Source: Mycobacterium sp. E183 | GTDB lineage: Bacteria > Actinomycetota > Actinomycetes > Mycobacteriales > Mycobacteriaceae | Length of the DNA: 64,000 nucleotides | Assembly (NCBI RefSeq): GCF_001667735.1 | Contig: NZ_LZJN01000142.1 | Coordinates: forward strand, 62,001 to 126,000 | Direction of reading: 5' to 3' | Part shown: piece after piece, positions 7,958-16,342 of the stretch | Layout of the letters: the number at the start of each line of letters is the position of its first letter | Position numbering within the stretch: position 1 is the first letter of the stretch | The notes under the pieces: model-generated | The model's database searches: none | Told to the model about the DNA's origin: nothing | Seen by the model: only the letters and a program-made list of their open reading frames with translations | Made by a program: the position numbers and the translations under genes

Positions 7958-8851
7958 GAACTTACCCACCGGCTGCTGGAGCAGTTCCTCGCCGTCGCGG
8001 ACGAGGGGCACATCGGGCGTGCCGCCCAACGTCTTTCGATGACTCAACCCCCATTGACACAGGCGATTCAGCGCCTGGAGCGGGCCGTGGGAGTCAGGTT
8101 GTTCGACCGCACCGCTCGAGGGGTCGAATTGACCGCCGCGGGGCGGTCTTTTCGTGCGGACGCGGAGCGCCTCAGCGCCGCACAGCGCGCTGCCGTGCGG
8201 CGAGCCCAGCGAGTCGCGGCCGGCCTCCACGGCGACGTTGATCTCGGTTTCGTTGTCAGCCTCGCGTTCCGATTCCTGCCGAACTTGATGCGTGCCGGCG
8301 CCGGCGCGCTGCCCGACCTGACACTGCACCTCGCTCAGATGCGCACCATGGGTCTGCTCGACGCCGTTCGCTCCGGTGGCCTCGACCTGGGCTTCGCTCG
8401 CGGGCCCATTCAACATGCTGACGGGCTGCTCGTCACCGAGGTGGAGCGCGAGCAGGCGCTGGTGGTGTTGCCGAGACACCATCGGCTGGCTCACGAACCG
8501 TCGGTCAGGCTCGCCGACCTCCGCGATGAACCCCTCGTGGTTCCTTCCCAACGGTCGCTTCCCGCAATCTCGGCCCGGATTCACGCAGCACTTCGGGATG
8601 CCGGCGTCGAGCCGAGAATCGTCGCCGAGACGGACGAGCTCTCGGCGATGATGTCCTATCCCATCGCGGGACTGGCAGCCGCCGTCGTCCCCGAACAAGT
8701 CGCGGCCATGCGCCATCCCGGCGTGGTTTACGTGCCGCTGTCCGACCACCTTCCCGTGCTCATCACCAGCATCGTCGCCGTGTGCCGCCCGCACCCGGAT
8801 CCTGCCGTCGCGCGGCTGCTCGACCTCGCCGCGAATTTGCGGTCTGGGTAA
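7955..8851 (+). CDS. LysR-family transcriptional regulator
   Basis: A 298-residue regulator with an N-terminal winged helix-turn-helix: FLAVADEGHIGRAAQRL, then SMTQPPLTQAIQRLER, then GVRLFDRT at about residues 11-56. A periplasmic-binding-protein-like effector domain (about 90-295) follows. The start at 7955 (MELTHRLLEQF) fits the family; ATG 7943 and 7946 in frame would add four residues or fewer. It is divergent from the CMD/propeller pair and likely controls it; it also precedes the large catabolic operon by 63 bp and could influence it. Confidence 0.9.
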   Translation: MELTHRLLEQFLAVADEGHIGRAAQRLSMTQPPLTQAIQRLERAVGVRLFDRTARGVELTAAGRSFRADAERLSAAQRAAVRRAQRVAAGLHGDVDLGFVVSLAFRFLPNLMRAGAGALPDLTLHLAQMRTMGLLDAVRSGGLDLGFARGPIQHADGLLVTEVEREQALVVLPRHHRLAHEPSVRLADLRDEPLVVPSQRSLPAISARIHAALRDAGVEPRIVAETDELSAMMSYPIAGLAAAVVPEQVAAMRHPGVVYVPLSDHLPVLITSIVAVCRPHPDPAVARLLDLAANLRSG

Positions 8852-8875
8852 CGCGTCCGGCGCGCCGATCACGCT

Positions 8876-8881
8876 TATAGA
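8876..8881 (+). promoter_or_regulatory. Candidate -10 element of the nine-gene catabolic operon
   Basis: TATAGA at 8876-8881, followed by CT, matches the mycobacterial -10 TANNNT style and lies 33 bases before ATG 8915. No good -35 is seen at normal spacing, which is common in mycobacteria. It sits in the only real gap upstream of the coupled genes to 17958. Confidence 0.4.
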
Positions 8882-8914
8882 CTCCGACTGCACATCGGCG
8901 GCAAAGGGGCCCGA

Positions 8915-10093
8915 ATGGATTTCGAACTCGACGCCGGGCAGCGCGCATGGCTGGCCGAGGTCCGCGAATTCCTTCACGACAACGTCACCGCCGAGCTGCG
9001 CGCCGAGCTCGCCGAGCACGACCTGGAGTTCCCCGACGGAGAGGTCGCCGGGTTCCGTCGCAAGATCGGAGCCAAGGGCTGGTTCGGAGTGAACTGGCCG
9101 CGTGAATACGGCGGTCTCGGCCTCGGCGCCATCCACCTGCATCTGCTGATGAGCGAATTCGAGTACTGGGGCGTGCCGGGGCCCGACCTGACGGTCACAT
9201 CCGTGGCGCCGATGATCATGCGGCACGGTACCGAACAGAACAAGTCCGAATGGCTGCCGCTGATCGCCAAGGGCGAAATGATCTGCGCCGTGGGGTATTC
9301 CGAGCCCGACGCCGGCACCGACCTGGCCAGCCTGCGCACCAGTGCGGTCCGCGACGGCGACGATTGGGTGATCAACGGCACGAAGATCTGGAACAGCGGC
9401 GCACAGCGCGCGACCCACGAGTGGCTCTGCGTCCGCACCGATCCCAACGGTGTTCGCCACCGCGGCATCTCGGTCGTCATCGTGCCGATCGACAGTCCCG
9501 GCGTGGCGATCCGCCCGCTGTACGCGTGGTCGGGTTATCGCACCAACGAGGTCCACTTCCGCGACGTGCGCGTGCCGGTCACCAACCTGGTGGGCGAGGT
9601 CAACCGCGGCTGGACATACATCACGGGGGCGCTCGACCTCGAACGCGGCGCGCTGACCAACGCGGGCGACCTGCGTCGCGCCGTCGAGGAGCTGCGTGAG
9701 CTCGCGCGGGCACCACGCCGGGACGGCTCGGTGCCCTGCGACAGCCCGGCGCTGCGGCGCCGCCTGGCACAAGCGGAGGCCGACGTCGCGGTGGCCACCC
9801 TGATGGGCTACGAGGCCGCGTCCATCCTCGACAGCGGCGTGATCCCGTCGGTGGAGGTCAGCGTCGAGAAGGTTTTCACCAGCGAACTGCGCCAGCGCAT
9901 CGCGGTGCTCGCGCTCGACGTGCTCGGCCCGGACGGTCTACTGGCGCACCGCAGCGAGCGGGCGCCGCTGGCCGGCAAGTTCGAGCGGCTGTACCGGGCC
10001 GCGCCGCTGATGCGTTTCGGCGGCGGCACCAACGAGGTGCTCCGCGACATCATCGCCCAGCGCGGGCACAAGATGCCCAGCTACGGGCGCTGA
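8915..10093 (+). CDS. Acyl-CoA dehydrogenase, FadE29/ChsE2-like subunit
   Basis: A 392-residue flavoprotein of the acyl-CoA dehydrogenase family. FAD and substrate motifs are YSEPDAGTDLASL (about 128-140), WNSGAQRATHEWL, and the C-terminal GGGTNEVLRDIIAQRG (about 373-388). It oxidises an acyl-CoA to the 2,3-enoyl-CoA. It is followed 3 bp later by a second, shorter FadE. In the cholesterol igr operon, FadE28 and FadE29 form an alpha2beta2 enzyme; the adjacency and lengths here (392 and 372) suggest the same kind of heteromer (inference). It is the first gene of the operon. Confidence 0.88.
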   Translation: MDFELDAGQRAWLAEVREFLHDNVTAELRAELAEHDLEFPDGEVAGFRRKIGAKGWFGVNWPREYGGLGLGAIHLHLLMSEFEYWGVPGPDLTVTSVAPMIMRHGTEQNKSEWLPLIAKGEMICAVGYSEPDAGTDLASLRTSAVRDGDDWVINGTKIWNSGAQRATHEWLCVRTDPNGVRHRGISVVIVPIDSPGVAIRPLYAWSGYRTNEVHFRDVRVPVTNLVGEVNRGWTYITGALDLERGALTNAGDLRRAVEELRELARAPRRDGSVPCDSPALRRRLAQAEADVAVATLMGYEAASILDSGVIPSVEVSVEKVFTSELRQRIAVLALDVLGPDGLLAHRSERAPLAGKFERLYRAAPLMRFGGGTNEVLRDIIAQRGHKMPSYGR

Positions 10094-10096
10094 CGG

Positions 10097-11215
10097 ATGA
10101 GAGCGATACCCACCGCCGAGCAACGCGAGTTCGCCGCGTCGCTGCGCGCCCTGCTGGCCGCCGAGAGCCCGATCCCGTTGGTGCGCGCGCTGACCGAACC
10201 GGACGCGGACCGCCGCACCCCGGGGCTGTGGCAGGCGTTGACGGGCGCCGGTGTTCTCGGGCTGGCCATCGCGGAGGAGTACGGCGGCTCCGGCGGCTCA
10301 TTGGACGATCTCGCGGTTTTCTACGTCGAGGCCGGGCGCGCCCTGTGCCCGACGACGATCCACAGCAGCATCCAATCCGCGCTCGCGATCGACCAGCTCG
10401 GCTCGCCGGACGCCAAGGCCGCCTGGCTGCCCGCACTGGCACGCGGCACGACCCGCGGCACGACGGCCCTGTGGAGCTCCCGCGACGCCGCCGTGGTGCC
10501 GGCGGCGATCCGCGCCGACCAAGTGTCGGGACAATGGCGGCTGAACGGCACCGCGGACTACGTCGCCGACGCCGACGTCGCCGACGTCGTCGTGACTTCG
10601 GCTGCGGCGCAAGGTCGCACGCTGGCCTTCGTCGTGCGCGCCGCGACGCCCGGTGTGACCGTGGAACCGCTTGCGGTGGCGGGCGGGCATCGGGCGTTCA
10701 CCCTGCGCTTCGACGACGTCGCGCTCACCTGCGACGCGCTGATCGGTGACGTCACCGAGCCGGCACTGCGCCGCGTGGCGAACACGGCGGTGGCGTTGGG
10801 ATCGCTCGACCTGGTGGGCGTCGGGCAGGCCGTCATCGACCGCACCGTCGACTACACCAAGCTGCGCCACCAATTCGGCCGGCCCATAGCGTCTTTCCAG
10901 GCTGCTCAGCACCTGGTTGCCGACATGCACATCGCGCTGGCGGCGGCCCGGTTGGCCGCGCACGCGGCGGTGTTCTGGATCGGGCGCGGCCGAGTGGCGA
11001 CCCGCGAGACCGCGATCGCGCGCCTGCACGCCGCGACCGCGGCGAGGCTGATCACGTTGGACGCCCACCAATTGCACGGCGGCATGGGCTATGTCACCGA
11101 GACCGATCTGCACCTGTGGACCGAGCGGGCCCGTGTGGGCTCCACGTGGGGTGGCGGGCCGGACGTCGCCGCATCGTGGCTGGAGGAGACGTTGGACTCG
11201 GAGGAGGGCCGGTGA
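10097..11215 (+). CDS. Acyl-CoA dehydrogenase, FadE28/ChsE1-like subunit
   Basis: A 372-residue acyl-CoA dehydrogenase-fold protein with EEYGGSGGSLDDLAVF near 57-72, the central ALTCDALIGDV region and the C-terminal HQLHGGMGYVTETDLHLW (about 320-337). The middle domain lacks the strong FAD motif YSEPxxGSD of its neighbour, fitting the partner-subunit pattern of ChsE1 in mycobacterial steroid degradation (family knowledge). Its stop overlaps the GTG of the next gene (GTGA), so translation is coupled. Confidence 0.85.
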   Translation: MRAIPTAEQREFAASLRALLAAESPIPLVRALTEPDADRRTPGLWQALTGAGVLGLAIAEEYGGSGGSLDDLAVFYVEAGRALCPTTIHSSIQSALAIDQLGSPDAKAAWLPALARGTTRGTTALWSSRDAAVVPAAIRADQVSGQWRLNGTADYVADADVADVVVTSAAAQGRTLAFVVRAATPGVTVEPLAVAGGHRAFTLRFDDVALTCDALIGDVTEPALRRVANTAVALGSLDLVGVGQAVIDRTVDYTKLRHQFGRPIASFQAAQHLVADMHIALAAARLAAHAAVFWIGRGRVATRETAIARLHAATAARLITLDAHQLHGGMGYVTETDLHLWTERARVGSTWGGGPDVAASWLEETLDSEEGR

Positions 11216-11712
11216 GCGAGGACAGCTTGATCGACGCCGAATCGGCCGCGCGCGTGGGCACCGTCGCCGCGTCCGCGACGGGCGAGGTGAACCGGCGCGA
11301 CTGGCAACGCTGGGCGGCGGCGGTCGGCGACCATAACCCGTTGTGGTTCGACGCGGATTACGCGAGGGCGCACGGCTTTCGCGACGTCGTCTGCCCCCCG
11401 CTCTTCCTGCAGTACGCCGTGCTGGGAGTCACCCACCTCGAGGCCCTGCGGCCCGACGGTTCGTCCGGCGCTGTCTCCGGCAGCCTCGCGTTTCCCCGCG
11501 CGCCCAAGCGGATGGCGGGCGGCGAAAGCTTCACTTTCCACCTGCCGGCCTATCACCGCGACAATGTCGAAATGGTACGCACCATCTCGTCGATCGTCGA
11601 AAAGCAGGGCCGCTCCGGCAGATTCGTTCTGGTCACCTGGAACACGGTGTACCGCAACCAGCATCAAGACCTGCTCGCCGAGGCGTCCACATCGATGATC
11701 GCCCGTCCCTAG
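11212..11712 (+). CDS. MaoC/hot-dog dehydratase-like protein (FAS1-type, ChsH2 N-terminal-like)
   Basis: A 166-residue single hot-dog protein. It has AAVGDHNPLWFDADYA (about 40-55) and later FRDVVCPPLFLQY, typical of the MaoC-like domain seen in the N-terminal half of ChsH2-type hydratases and of FAS1 dehydratase-like proteins. The GTG start overlaps the stop of the FadE gene. Together with the following MaoC protein it probably forms a heteromeric enoyl-CoA hydratase. In M. tuberculosis ChsH2 this domain is fused to a DUF35 domain, which here is a separate gene four positions later in the FadE-FadE-hydratase order. Confidence 0.8.
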   Translation: MSEDSLIDAESAARVGTVAASATGEVNRRDWQRWAAAVGDHNPLWFDADYARAHGFRDVVCPPLFLQYAVLGVTHLEALRPDGSSGAVSGSLAFPRAPKRMAGGESFTFHLPAYHRDNVEMVRTISSIVEKQGRSGRFVLVTWNTVYRNQHQDLLAEASTSMIARP

Positions 11713-11719
11713 GAGCGTC

Positions 11720-12163
11720 GTGACCGACCAAGTGTTTTACGAGGACGTCCAGGTGGGCGACCGGATGCCCGACCTCACCGTGACCGTCGACGAAACGCAG
11801 CTGTTCTTCTTCAGTGCCGCCACCTACAACGGCCACCGCATCCACTACGACAAGGACTGGGCGCGCACGGTCGAAGGCTACGACGACGTGCTGGTCCATG
11901 GTCCGCTGCAGGCCGCGCTGCTCGGCCGGGCCATCGGGGACTGGATCGGCGGCCGCGGGCGCCTGATGTCCTTCTCCGTCCAGAACCGGGCGGTCGCCCA
12001 TCCCGGCCAGCCCCTGAGCTTCGGCGGCACCGTCACCGGCAAACGCCTCTCCGGGGCGGGCGCCGGGCTGGTTGACCTCGACATCGCCGGCCGCCGCGGC
12101 GAGACCGTGCTGATGCCCGGATCGGCGACGGTCGAGCTGCCCCGACGCGGAACGCCGTCGTGA
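11720..12163 (+). CDS. MaoC-family enoyl-CoA hydratase-like protein (ChsH1-like)
   Basis: A 147-residue hot-dog protein starting at a GTG 7 bp after the previous stop. It carries the hydratase-like segment YNGHRIHYDKDWA (about 35-47) and VLVHGPLQAALLGR (about 57-70), where the His/Asp pair of single-hot-dog hydratases is expected. The position directly after the FAS1-type subunit and before an Ltp2-like gene matches ChsH1. It likely hydrates the enoyl-CoA made by the FadE pair. Confidence 0.82.
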   Translation: MTDQVFYEDVQVGDRMPDLTVTVDETQLFFFSAATYNGHRIHYDKDWARTVEGYDDVLVHGPLQAALLGRAIGDWIGGRGRLMSFSVQNRAVAHPGQPLSFGGTVTGKRLSGAGAGLVDLDIAGRRGETVLMPGSATVELPRRGTPS

Positions 12164-13362
12164 CCGGCCTGCGCGGCGAGGCGGCGATCGTCGGCATCGC
12201 CGAGCTGCCGGCGGAACGGAAACCAACCCGCCCGCCGATGTTCACCCTCGACCAGTACGCGCTGCTGGCCAAGCTGGTGATCGAGGACGCGGGCATCGAC
12301 GCCGCCTGCGTCAACGGCCTGCTGACCCACGGCGTCGCCGAGTCGACGATGTTCGCACCCGCCACACTGTGCGAATACCTGGGCCTGGCATTGGATTTCG
12401 GCGAGCGCGTCGACCTCGGCGGGGCCACCGCCGCGGGCATGATCTGGCGGGCCGCGGTCGCCGTGGAACTCGGCATCTGCGACGCGGTGCTGGCCGTGGT
12501 TCCCGGTTCGGCGTCGCAGCCGCAGTCCGAGAAACGCCCGCCCCCGACACCGAGTTGGTATGGGGCGTCCTCGAACAACTACGGGTCGCCGCAGGCGGAA
12601 TTCGAGATCCCGTACGGCAACGTCGGCCAGAACGCGCCCTACGCGCAGATCGCCCAGCGCTACGCGGCCGAGTTCGGCTACGACCCCGCGGCGGTCGCCA
12701 AAATCGCCGTCGATCAACGCGCCAACGCGTGCGCCCACCCCGGCGCGGTCTTCCACGGCACCCCGATCACGGCGGACGACGTCCTCGCCAGCCCGATGAT
12801 CGCCGACCCCATCCACATGCTGGAGACCGTGATGCGGGTGCACGGGGGAGCGGGTGTCCTGATCGCCAACGCCGACCTCGCCCGGCGCGGCCGCCACCGC
12901 CCGGTGTGGATCAAGGGATTCGGCGAACACATCGCCTTCAAGACCCCCACCTACGCCGAGGATCTGCTGCACACCCCGATCGCCCGCGCCGCCGACCGGG
13001 CGTTCGCGATGGCCGGCCTGACCCGCTCCGAGGTGGACATGGCGTCGATCTACGACTGCTACACCATCACCGTGCTGATGAGCCTCGAGGACGCCGGCTT
13101 CTGTGACAAGGGCCGCGGAATGTCCTGGATCGCCGGCCACGACCTGACCTACCGCGGTGACTTTCCGCTCAACACCGCCGGGGGGCAACTGTCCTTCGGG
13201 CAGGCCGGGATGGCCGGCGGCATGCACCATGTCGTCGACGGCGCGCGGCAGATCATGGGCCGGGCCGGTGAGGCGCAGGTGCCCGATTGCCATACCGCCT
13301 TCGTCACCGGCAACGGCGGCATCATGAGCGAGCAGGTCGCGCTGCTGATGCGGGGGGACTGA
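12160..13362 (+). CDS. Thiolase-fold lipid-transfer protein (Ltp2-like aldolase)
   Basis: A 400-residue thiolase-superfamily protein, GTG start overlapping the previous stop. The N-terminal half shows DLGGATAAGMIWRAA where true thiolases have the nucleophilic Cys; no Cys is present there. The C-terminal half has YDCYTITVLMSLEDAGF, NTAGGQLSFGQAGMAGG and MHHVVDGARQIMG. Loss of the Cys and the operon position point to an Ltp2-like retro-aldolase that cleaves a beta-hydroxyacyl-CoA rather than a beta-ketothiolase (inference from family knowledge). Ltp2 works in complex with a DUF35 partner, and the next gene encodes one. Confidence 0.84.
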   Translation: MTGLRGEAAIVGIAELPAERKPTRPPMFTLDQYALLAKLVIEDAGIDAACVNGLLTHGVAESTMFAPATLCEYLGLALDFGERVDLGGATAAGMIWRAAVAVELGICDAVLAVVPGSASQPQSEKRPPPTPSWYGASSNNYGSPQAEFEIPYGNVGQNAPYAQIAQRYAAEFGYDPAAVAKIAVDQRANACAHPGAVFHGTPITADDVLASPMIADPIHMLETVMRVHGGAGVLIANADLARRGRHRPVWIKGFGEHIAFKTPTYAEDLLHTPIARAADRAFAMAGLTRSEVDMASIYDCYTITVLMSLEDAGFCDKGRGMSWIAGHDLTYRGDFPLNTAGGQLSFGQAGMAGGMHHVVDGARQIMGRAGEAQVPDCHTAFVTGNGGIMSEQVALLMRGD

Positions 13363-13364
13363 CC

Positions 13365-13766
13365 GTGGACATCCCCGTACCCGAGCCGACACCGGTGTCG
13401 CGGCCCTTCTGGGACGGACTGACCCGGCATCGCATCTTGGTGCAGTATTCGCCCTCGCTCGGGCGCTACGTGTTCTATCCGCGCACGCTCACCCCGGGAA
13501 CGTTGGCCGACGACCTGGAATGGCGCGAAATCGACGGCGCCGGAACGCTGTACACGTTCACGATCGCCCGGCGGCCGACCGGGCCGCCCTGGGCGGACGC
13601 GGTTCCGCAGCTGCCCGCGGTCGTGCAGTGGGACGCCGGACCGAAGTTCAGCACCGAGTTGGTCGACGTCGAACCCGGTGACGTCCATATCGGCATGCGG
13701 GTCGAGCCGGTGTTCTACGATCTGCCCGAAGACGGAATCACCCTGTTGAAGTACCGGCCGGCATGA
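13365..13766 (+). CDS. DUF35 OB-fold protein, partner of the thiolase
   Basis: A 133-residue DUF35 protein starting at GTG 13365, 2 bp after the thiolase stop. The N-terminal helix PVSRPFWDGLTRHRIL and the OB fold (WREIDGAGTLYTFTIARRP, about 49-67) are clear. The rubredoxin-like zinc ribbon that normally precedes the OB fold is degenerate: the segment YSPSLGRYVFYPRTLTP has no cysteine. DUF35 proteins bind and support thiolase-like enzymes acting on CoA esters. Here the domain is separate, whereas in ChsH2 it is fused to a hydratase domain. Confidence 0.82.
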   Translation: MDIPVPEPTPVSRPFWDGLTRHRILVQYSPSLGRYVFYPRTLTPGTLADDLEWREIDGAGTLYTFTIARRPTGPPWADAVPQLPAVVQWDAGPKFSTELVDVEPGDVHIGMRVEPVFYDLPEDGITLLKYRPA

Positions 13767-13796
13767 GCGGCCCACCGATGCGCGCGGAGGCGTCAC

Positions 13797-14753
13797 ATGG
13801 ACGACCCTTTTGATGTCGTCCCGGCGATGCTGCGCGAGTTGAACGCCGGATTCCCGCCCGTCGAGACGCTGACCGCCGAGCAGGCCCGCATCTCCGTCGC
13901 CCAGCGGCGCCAGCCCGTCAACAACATCGACGACGTCCGCTGCACCGAGGACCGGTCGATCCCGGGGCCCGCCGGCGACATCCCCGTGCGGATCTATCAC
14001 CCGCACGGCGACGCCCGGGACAACCGGGCCGCGATCGTGTTCTACCACGGCGGCGGATTCGTCCTGTGCGACATCGAATCCCACGACGGTTTCTGCCGCG
14101 CCCTGGCCCGCGGCACCCAGGCCGTCGTCGTCTCGGTGGGCTACCGCCTCGCGCCCGAGCACCCGGCCCCCGCGGCCGCGCTGGACGCCTTCGCGGCGTT
14201 CCGCTGGGTCGTCGACCACGCGCCCGATCTCGGCATCGACCCGGCGCGGACCGCGGTCGCCGGTGACAGCGCGGGCGGCAACCTCGCGGCCGTCACCGCG
14301 GTCCTGTGCCGGGACAGGGGGATCGCGGGGCCGGCCGCGCAAGCCCTGCTATATCCGGTCATCGACCCGTCTTTCGACACCGAGAGCTACCTGCGCTGCG
14401 CCACCGGCTACTTCCTGACCTCCGCCGCCATGCGGTGGTATTGGAGCCAATATCTCTGCGGCGAAACGCTTTTGGATCCGCCCGACCTGGTAGCCCCGGC
14501 GCGTGCGGGCTCCCACGCCGGTCTGCCGCCCGCGGTGATCGTCACCGCCGGTCTCGATCCCCTGCACAGCGAGGGCTGCGACTACGCGCGTCGATTGCGC
14601 GGCGCGGGGGTGCGCGTGGTGCACCGCGATTTCCCGGACCTGTTCCATGGTTTCCTGACCATTCCGTCCTTCCCGCCCGCGGCGTCGGCCCGCGACCTGG
14701 TCTATGGCGACCTGCGGGCCCTCCTGCAGCCCACCCTTTGTGAGTCGGCATGA
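13797..14753 (+). CDS. Alpha/beta hydrolase, HSL-family esterase
   Basis: A 318-residue esterase of the NlhH/Lip type. The oxyanion motif is YHGGGFVLCD (about 82-91), the YRLAPEHPAPAA segment follows, the nucleophile is in GDSAGGN (Ser about 160), the acid is in DPLHSEG and the base His is in LFHGF. It starts 30 bp after the DUF35 gene and its stop overlaps the start of the monooxygenase gene. Placed with a Baeyer-Villiger-type enzyme, it probably opens the ester or lactone that enzyme makes (inference). Confidence 0.86.
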   Translation: MDDPFDVVPAMLRELNAGFPPVETLTAEQARISVAQRRQPVNNIDDVRCTEDRSIPGPAGDIPVRIYHPHGDARDNRAAIVFYHGGGFVLCDIESHDGFCRALARGTQAVVVSVGYRLAPEHPAPAAALDAFAAFRWVVDHAPDLGIDPARTAVAGDSAGGNLAAVTAVLCRDRGIAGPAAQALLYPVIDPSFDTESYLRCATGYFLTSAAMRWYWSQYLCGETLLDPPDLVAPARAGSHAGLPPAVIVTAGLDPLHSEGCDYARRLRGAGVRVVHRDFPDLFHGFLTIPSFPPAASARDLVYGDLRALLQPTLCESA

Positions 14754-16342
14754 CCGAAGCCGACGTGATCGTGATCGGCGCGGGCTTCGCCGGGCTGTAC
14801 GCCGTGCACCGGGCCGCGTCGGCGGGGCTCTCGGTGCTCGGCCTCGAGGCCGCCCCGGACGTCGGCGGCACCTGGTACTGGAACCGGTACCCGGGCGCCC
14901 GCTGTGACGTCGAAAGTGTCGACTACTCCTACTCTTTCGATGAGGAGTTGCAGCGGAGCTGGACGTGGAGCGAACGCTTCGCCGCCCAACCGGAGATCCT
15001 CGGCTACCTGCGCCACGTCGCGGACCGGTTCGGCTTGCGCCGCCACTACCGATTCGAGGTCGATGTCGTCGGCGCCGCGTTCGAGCAAGGGCGATGGCGG
15101 GTCCGCACCAGAGACGGCCGGACCCACGCCGCGCAATTCCTGATCTGCGCGACGGGTTGCCTTTCGGCTGTCAACCGCCCCGACATCCCCGGCATCGACG
15201 ACTTCGCGGGCGAGGTGTACTTCACCGCCGCGTGGCCGCGCGACGACCCGGACCTGCGCGGCAAGCGGGTCGGTCTGATCGGCACGGGATCCTCAGGCAT
15301 TCAAGCGGTTCCGATCGTTGCGGCACAGGCCGACCGCCTGGTGGTGTTCCAGCGATCGGCAAACTACAGCATCCCGATGCCCAACCGCCCCTGGACGCCG
15401 GAGGAGCAGCGCCGGATCCGCGAGGAATATCCCGAGCGCCGCCGCGCCTCGGCGTACGCGGCCGCGGGCACGCCCCACGGCACGTACCACAAGAAGGCGG
15501 TGGACACCGAACCGCGGGAACGCACCGAGGCGCTGTGGCGGCGCTGGCGCGAGGGCGGCGTGCTGTTCGCGAAGACCTTCCCCGACCAGAACTCCGACCT
15601 CGCGGCCAACGACATCGCCCGTGAGTTCGCCGAACAGCGCATCCGTGAGATCGTCGCCGACCCCACCGTGGCCGCCGATCTGATCCCGGTCGACCATCCG
15701 ATCGGGACGAAGCGCATCTGCACCGACGGCGGCTACTACGAGACGTTCAACCGCGACAACGTCCGGCTGGTGAACCTGCGCCGCGAGCCCATCGACACGA
15801 TCACCACCGGCGGGGTGCGCACCAGCGCGGCCACCTACCCGTGCGACGTGTTGATCTTCGCGACCGGCTTCGACGCGCTGACCGGCGCGCTGACCCGCAT
15901 CGACCCCGAGGGCCCGGGCGGAGTGCGGCTGAGCGACGTGTGGGCCGACGGGCCGCTGACGTTCCTCGGCCTGATGGTGCCCGGGCTGCCGAACATGTTC
16001 ACCATCAGCGGGCCGGGCAGCCCGTCGGTGCTGGCCAATATGGTCCTGCACGCCGAGGTTCAGGTCGACTGGGTCATCGAACTCGTGCTCGCCGCCCGCC
16101 GCCTCGGGGTGACGGACGTGGAGCCGCGCCGCGACGCCGCCGAGGCCTGGACGGACCACGTCGCGAAGGCGGCCGAGCAGACGCTCTTCCCGAAGGCGAC
16201 CTCGTCGTGGTACCTGGGCGCCAACATCGAGGGCAAGAAACGGGTTTTCATGCCCTACGCCGGCGGGTTCGGCGCCTATCGGCGCCACTGCGACGAAGTG
16301 GCACGCCGGCGCTACGCGGGGCTGGTGCTGACCACCCGATGA
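14750..16342 (+). CDS. Flavin-containing monooxygenase, Baeyer-Villiger type, with an altered fingerprint
   Basis: A 530-residue protein with two Rossmann motifs: GAGFAG (10-15) for FAD and GTGSSG (178-183) for NADPH. Between them lies the second Baeyer-Villiger signature GGTWYWNRYPGARCD (39-53). The classic fingerprint FxGxxxHxxxW reads FAGEVYFTAAW at 152-162, so the central His is Phe158. The family inserts oxygen next to a ketone; the His takes part in the movement between FAD and NADP domains, so activity may be altered. Its start overlaps the esterase stop and its stop overlaps the CoA-ligase start, both by ATGA. Confidence 0.88.
   Translation: MTEADVIVIGAGFAGLYAVHRAASAGLSVLGLEAAPDVGGTWYWNRYPGARCDVESVDYSYSFDEELQRSWTWSERFAAQPEILGYLRHVADRFGLRRHYRFEVDVVGAAFEQGRWRVRTRDGRTHAAQFLICATGCLSAVNRPDIPGIDDFAGEVYFTAAWPRDDPDLRGKRVGLIGTGSSGIQAVPIVAAQADRLVVFQRSANYSIPMPNRPWTPEEQRRIREEYPERRRASAYAAAGTPHGTYHKKAVDTEPRERTEALWRRWREGGVLFAKTFPDQNSDLAANDIAREFAEQRIREIVADPTVAADLIPVDHPIGTKRICTDGGYYETFNRDNVRLVNLRREPIDTITTGGVRTSAATYPCDVLIFATGFDALTGALTRIDPEGPGGVRLSDVWADGPLTFLGLMVPGLPNMFTISGPGSPSVLANMVLHAEVQVDWVIELVLAARRLGVTDVEPRRDAAEAWTDHVAKAAEQTLFPKATSSWYLGANIEGKKRVFMPYAGGFGAYRRHCDEVARRRYAGLVLTTR

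Noticed and set aside
7892..9772. A 626-residue open frame antisense to the LysR and first FadE genes
   Set aside because: It spans two well-supported sense genes and has shadow-type composition and no motif.
15841..16338. Long N-terminal extension of the FadD17-like frame
   Set aside because: The extension lies wholly inside the monooxygenase gene in another frame; ATG 16339 overlaps its stop and matches family length.
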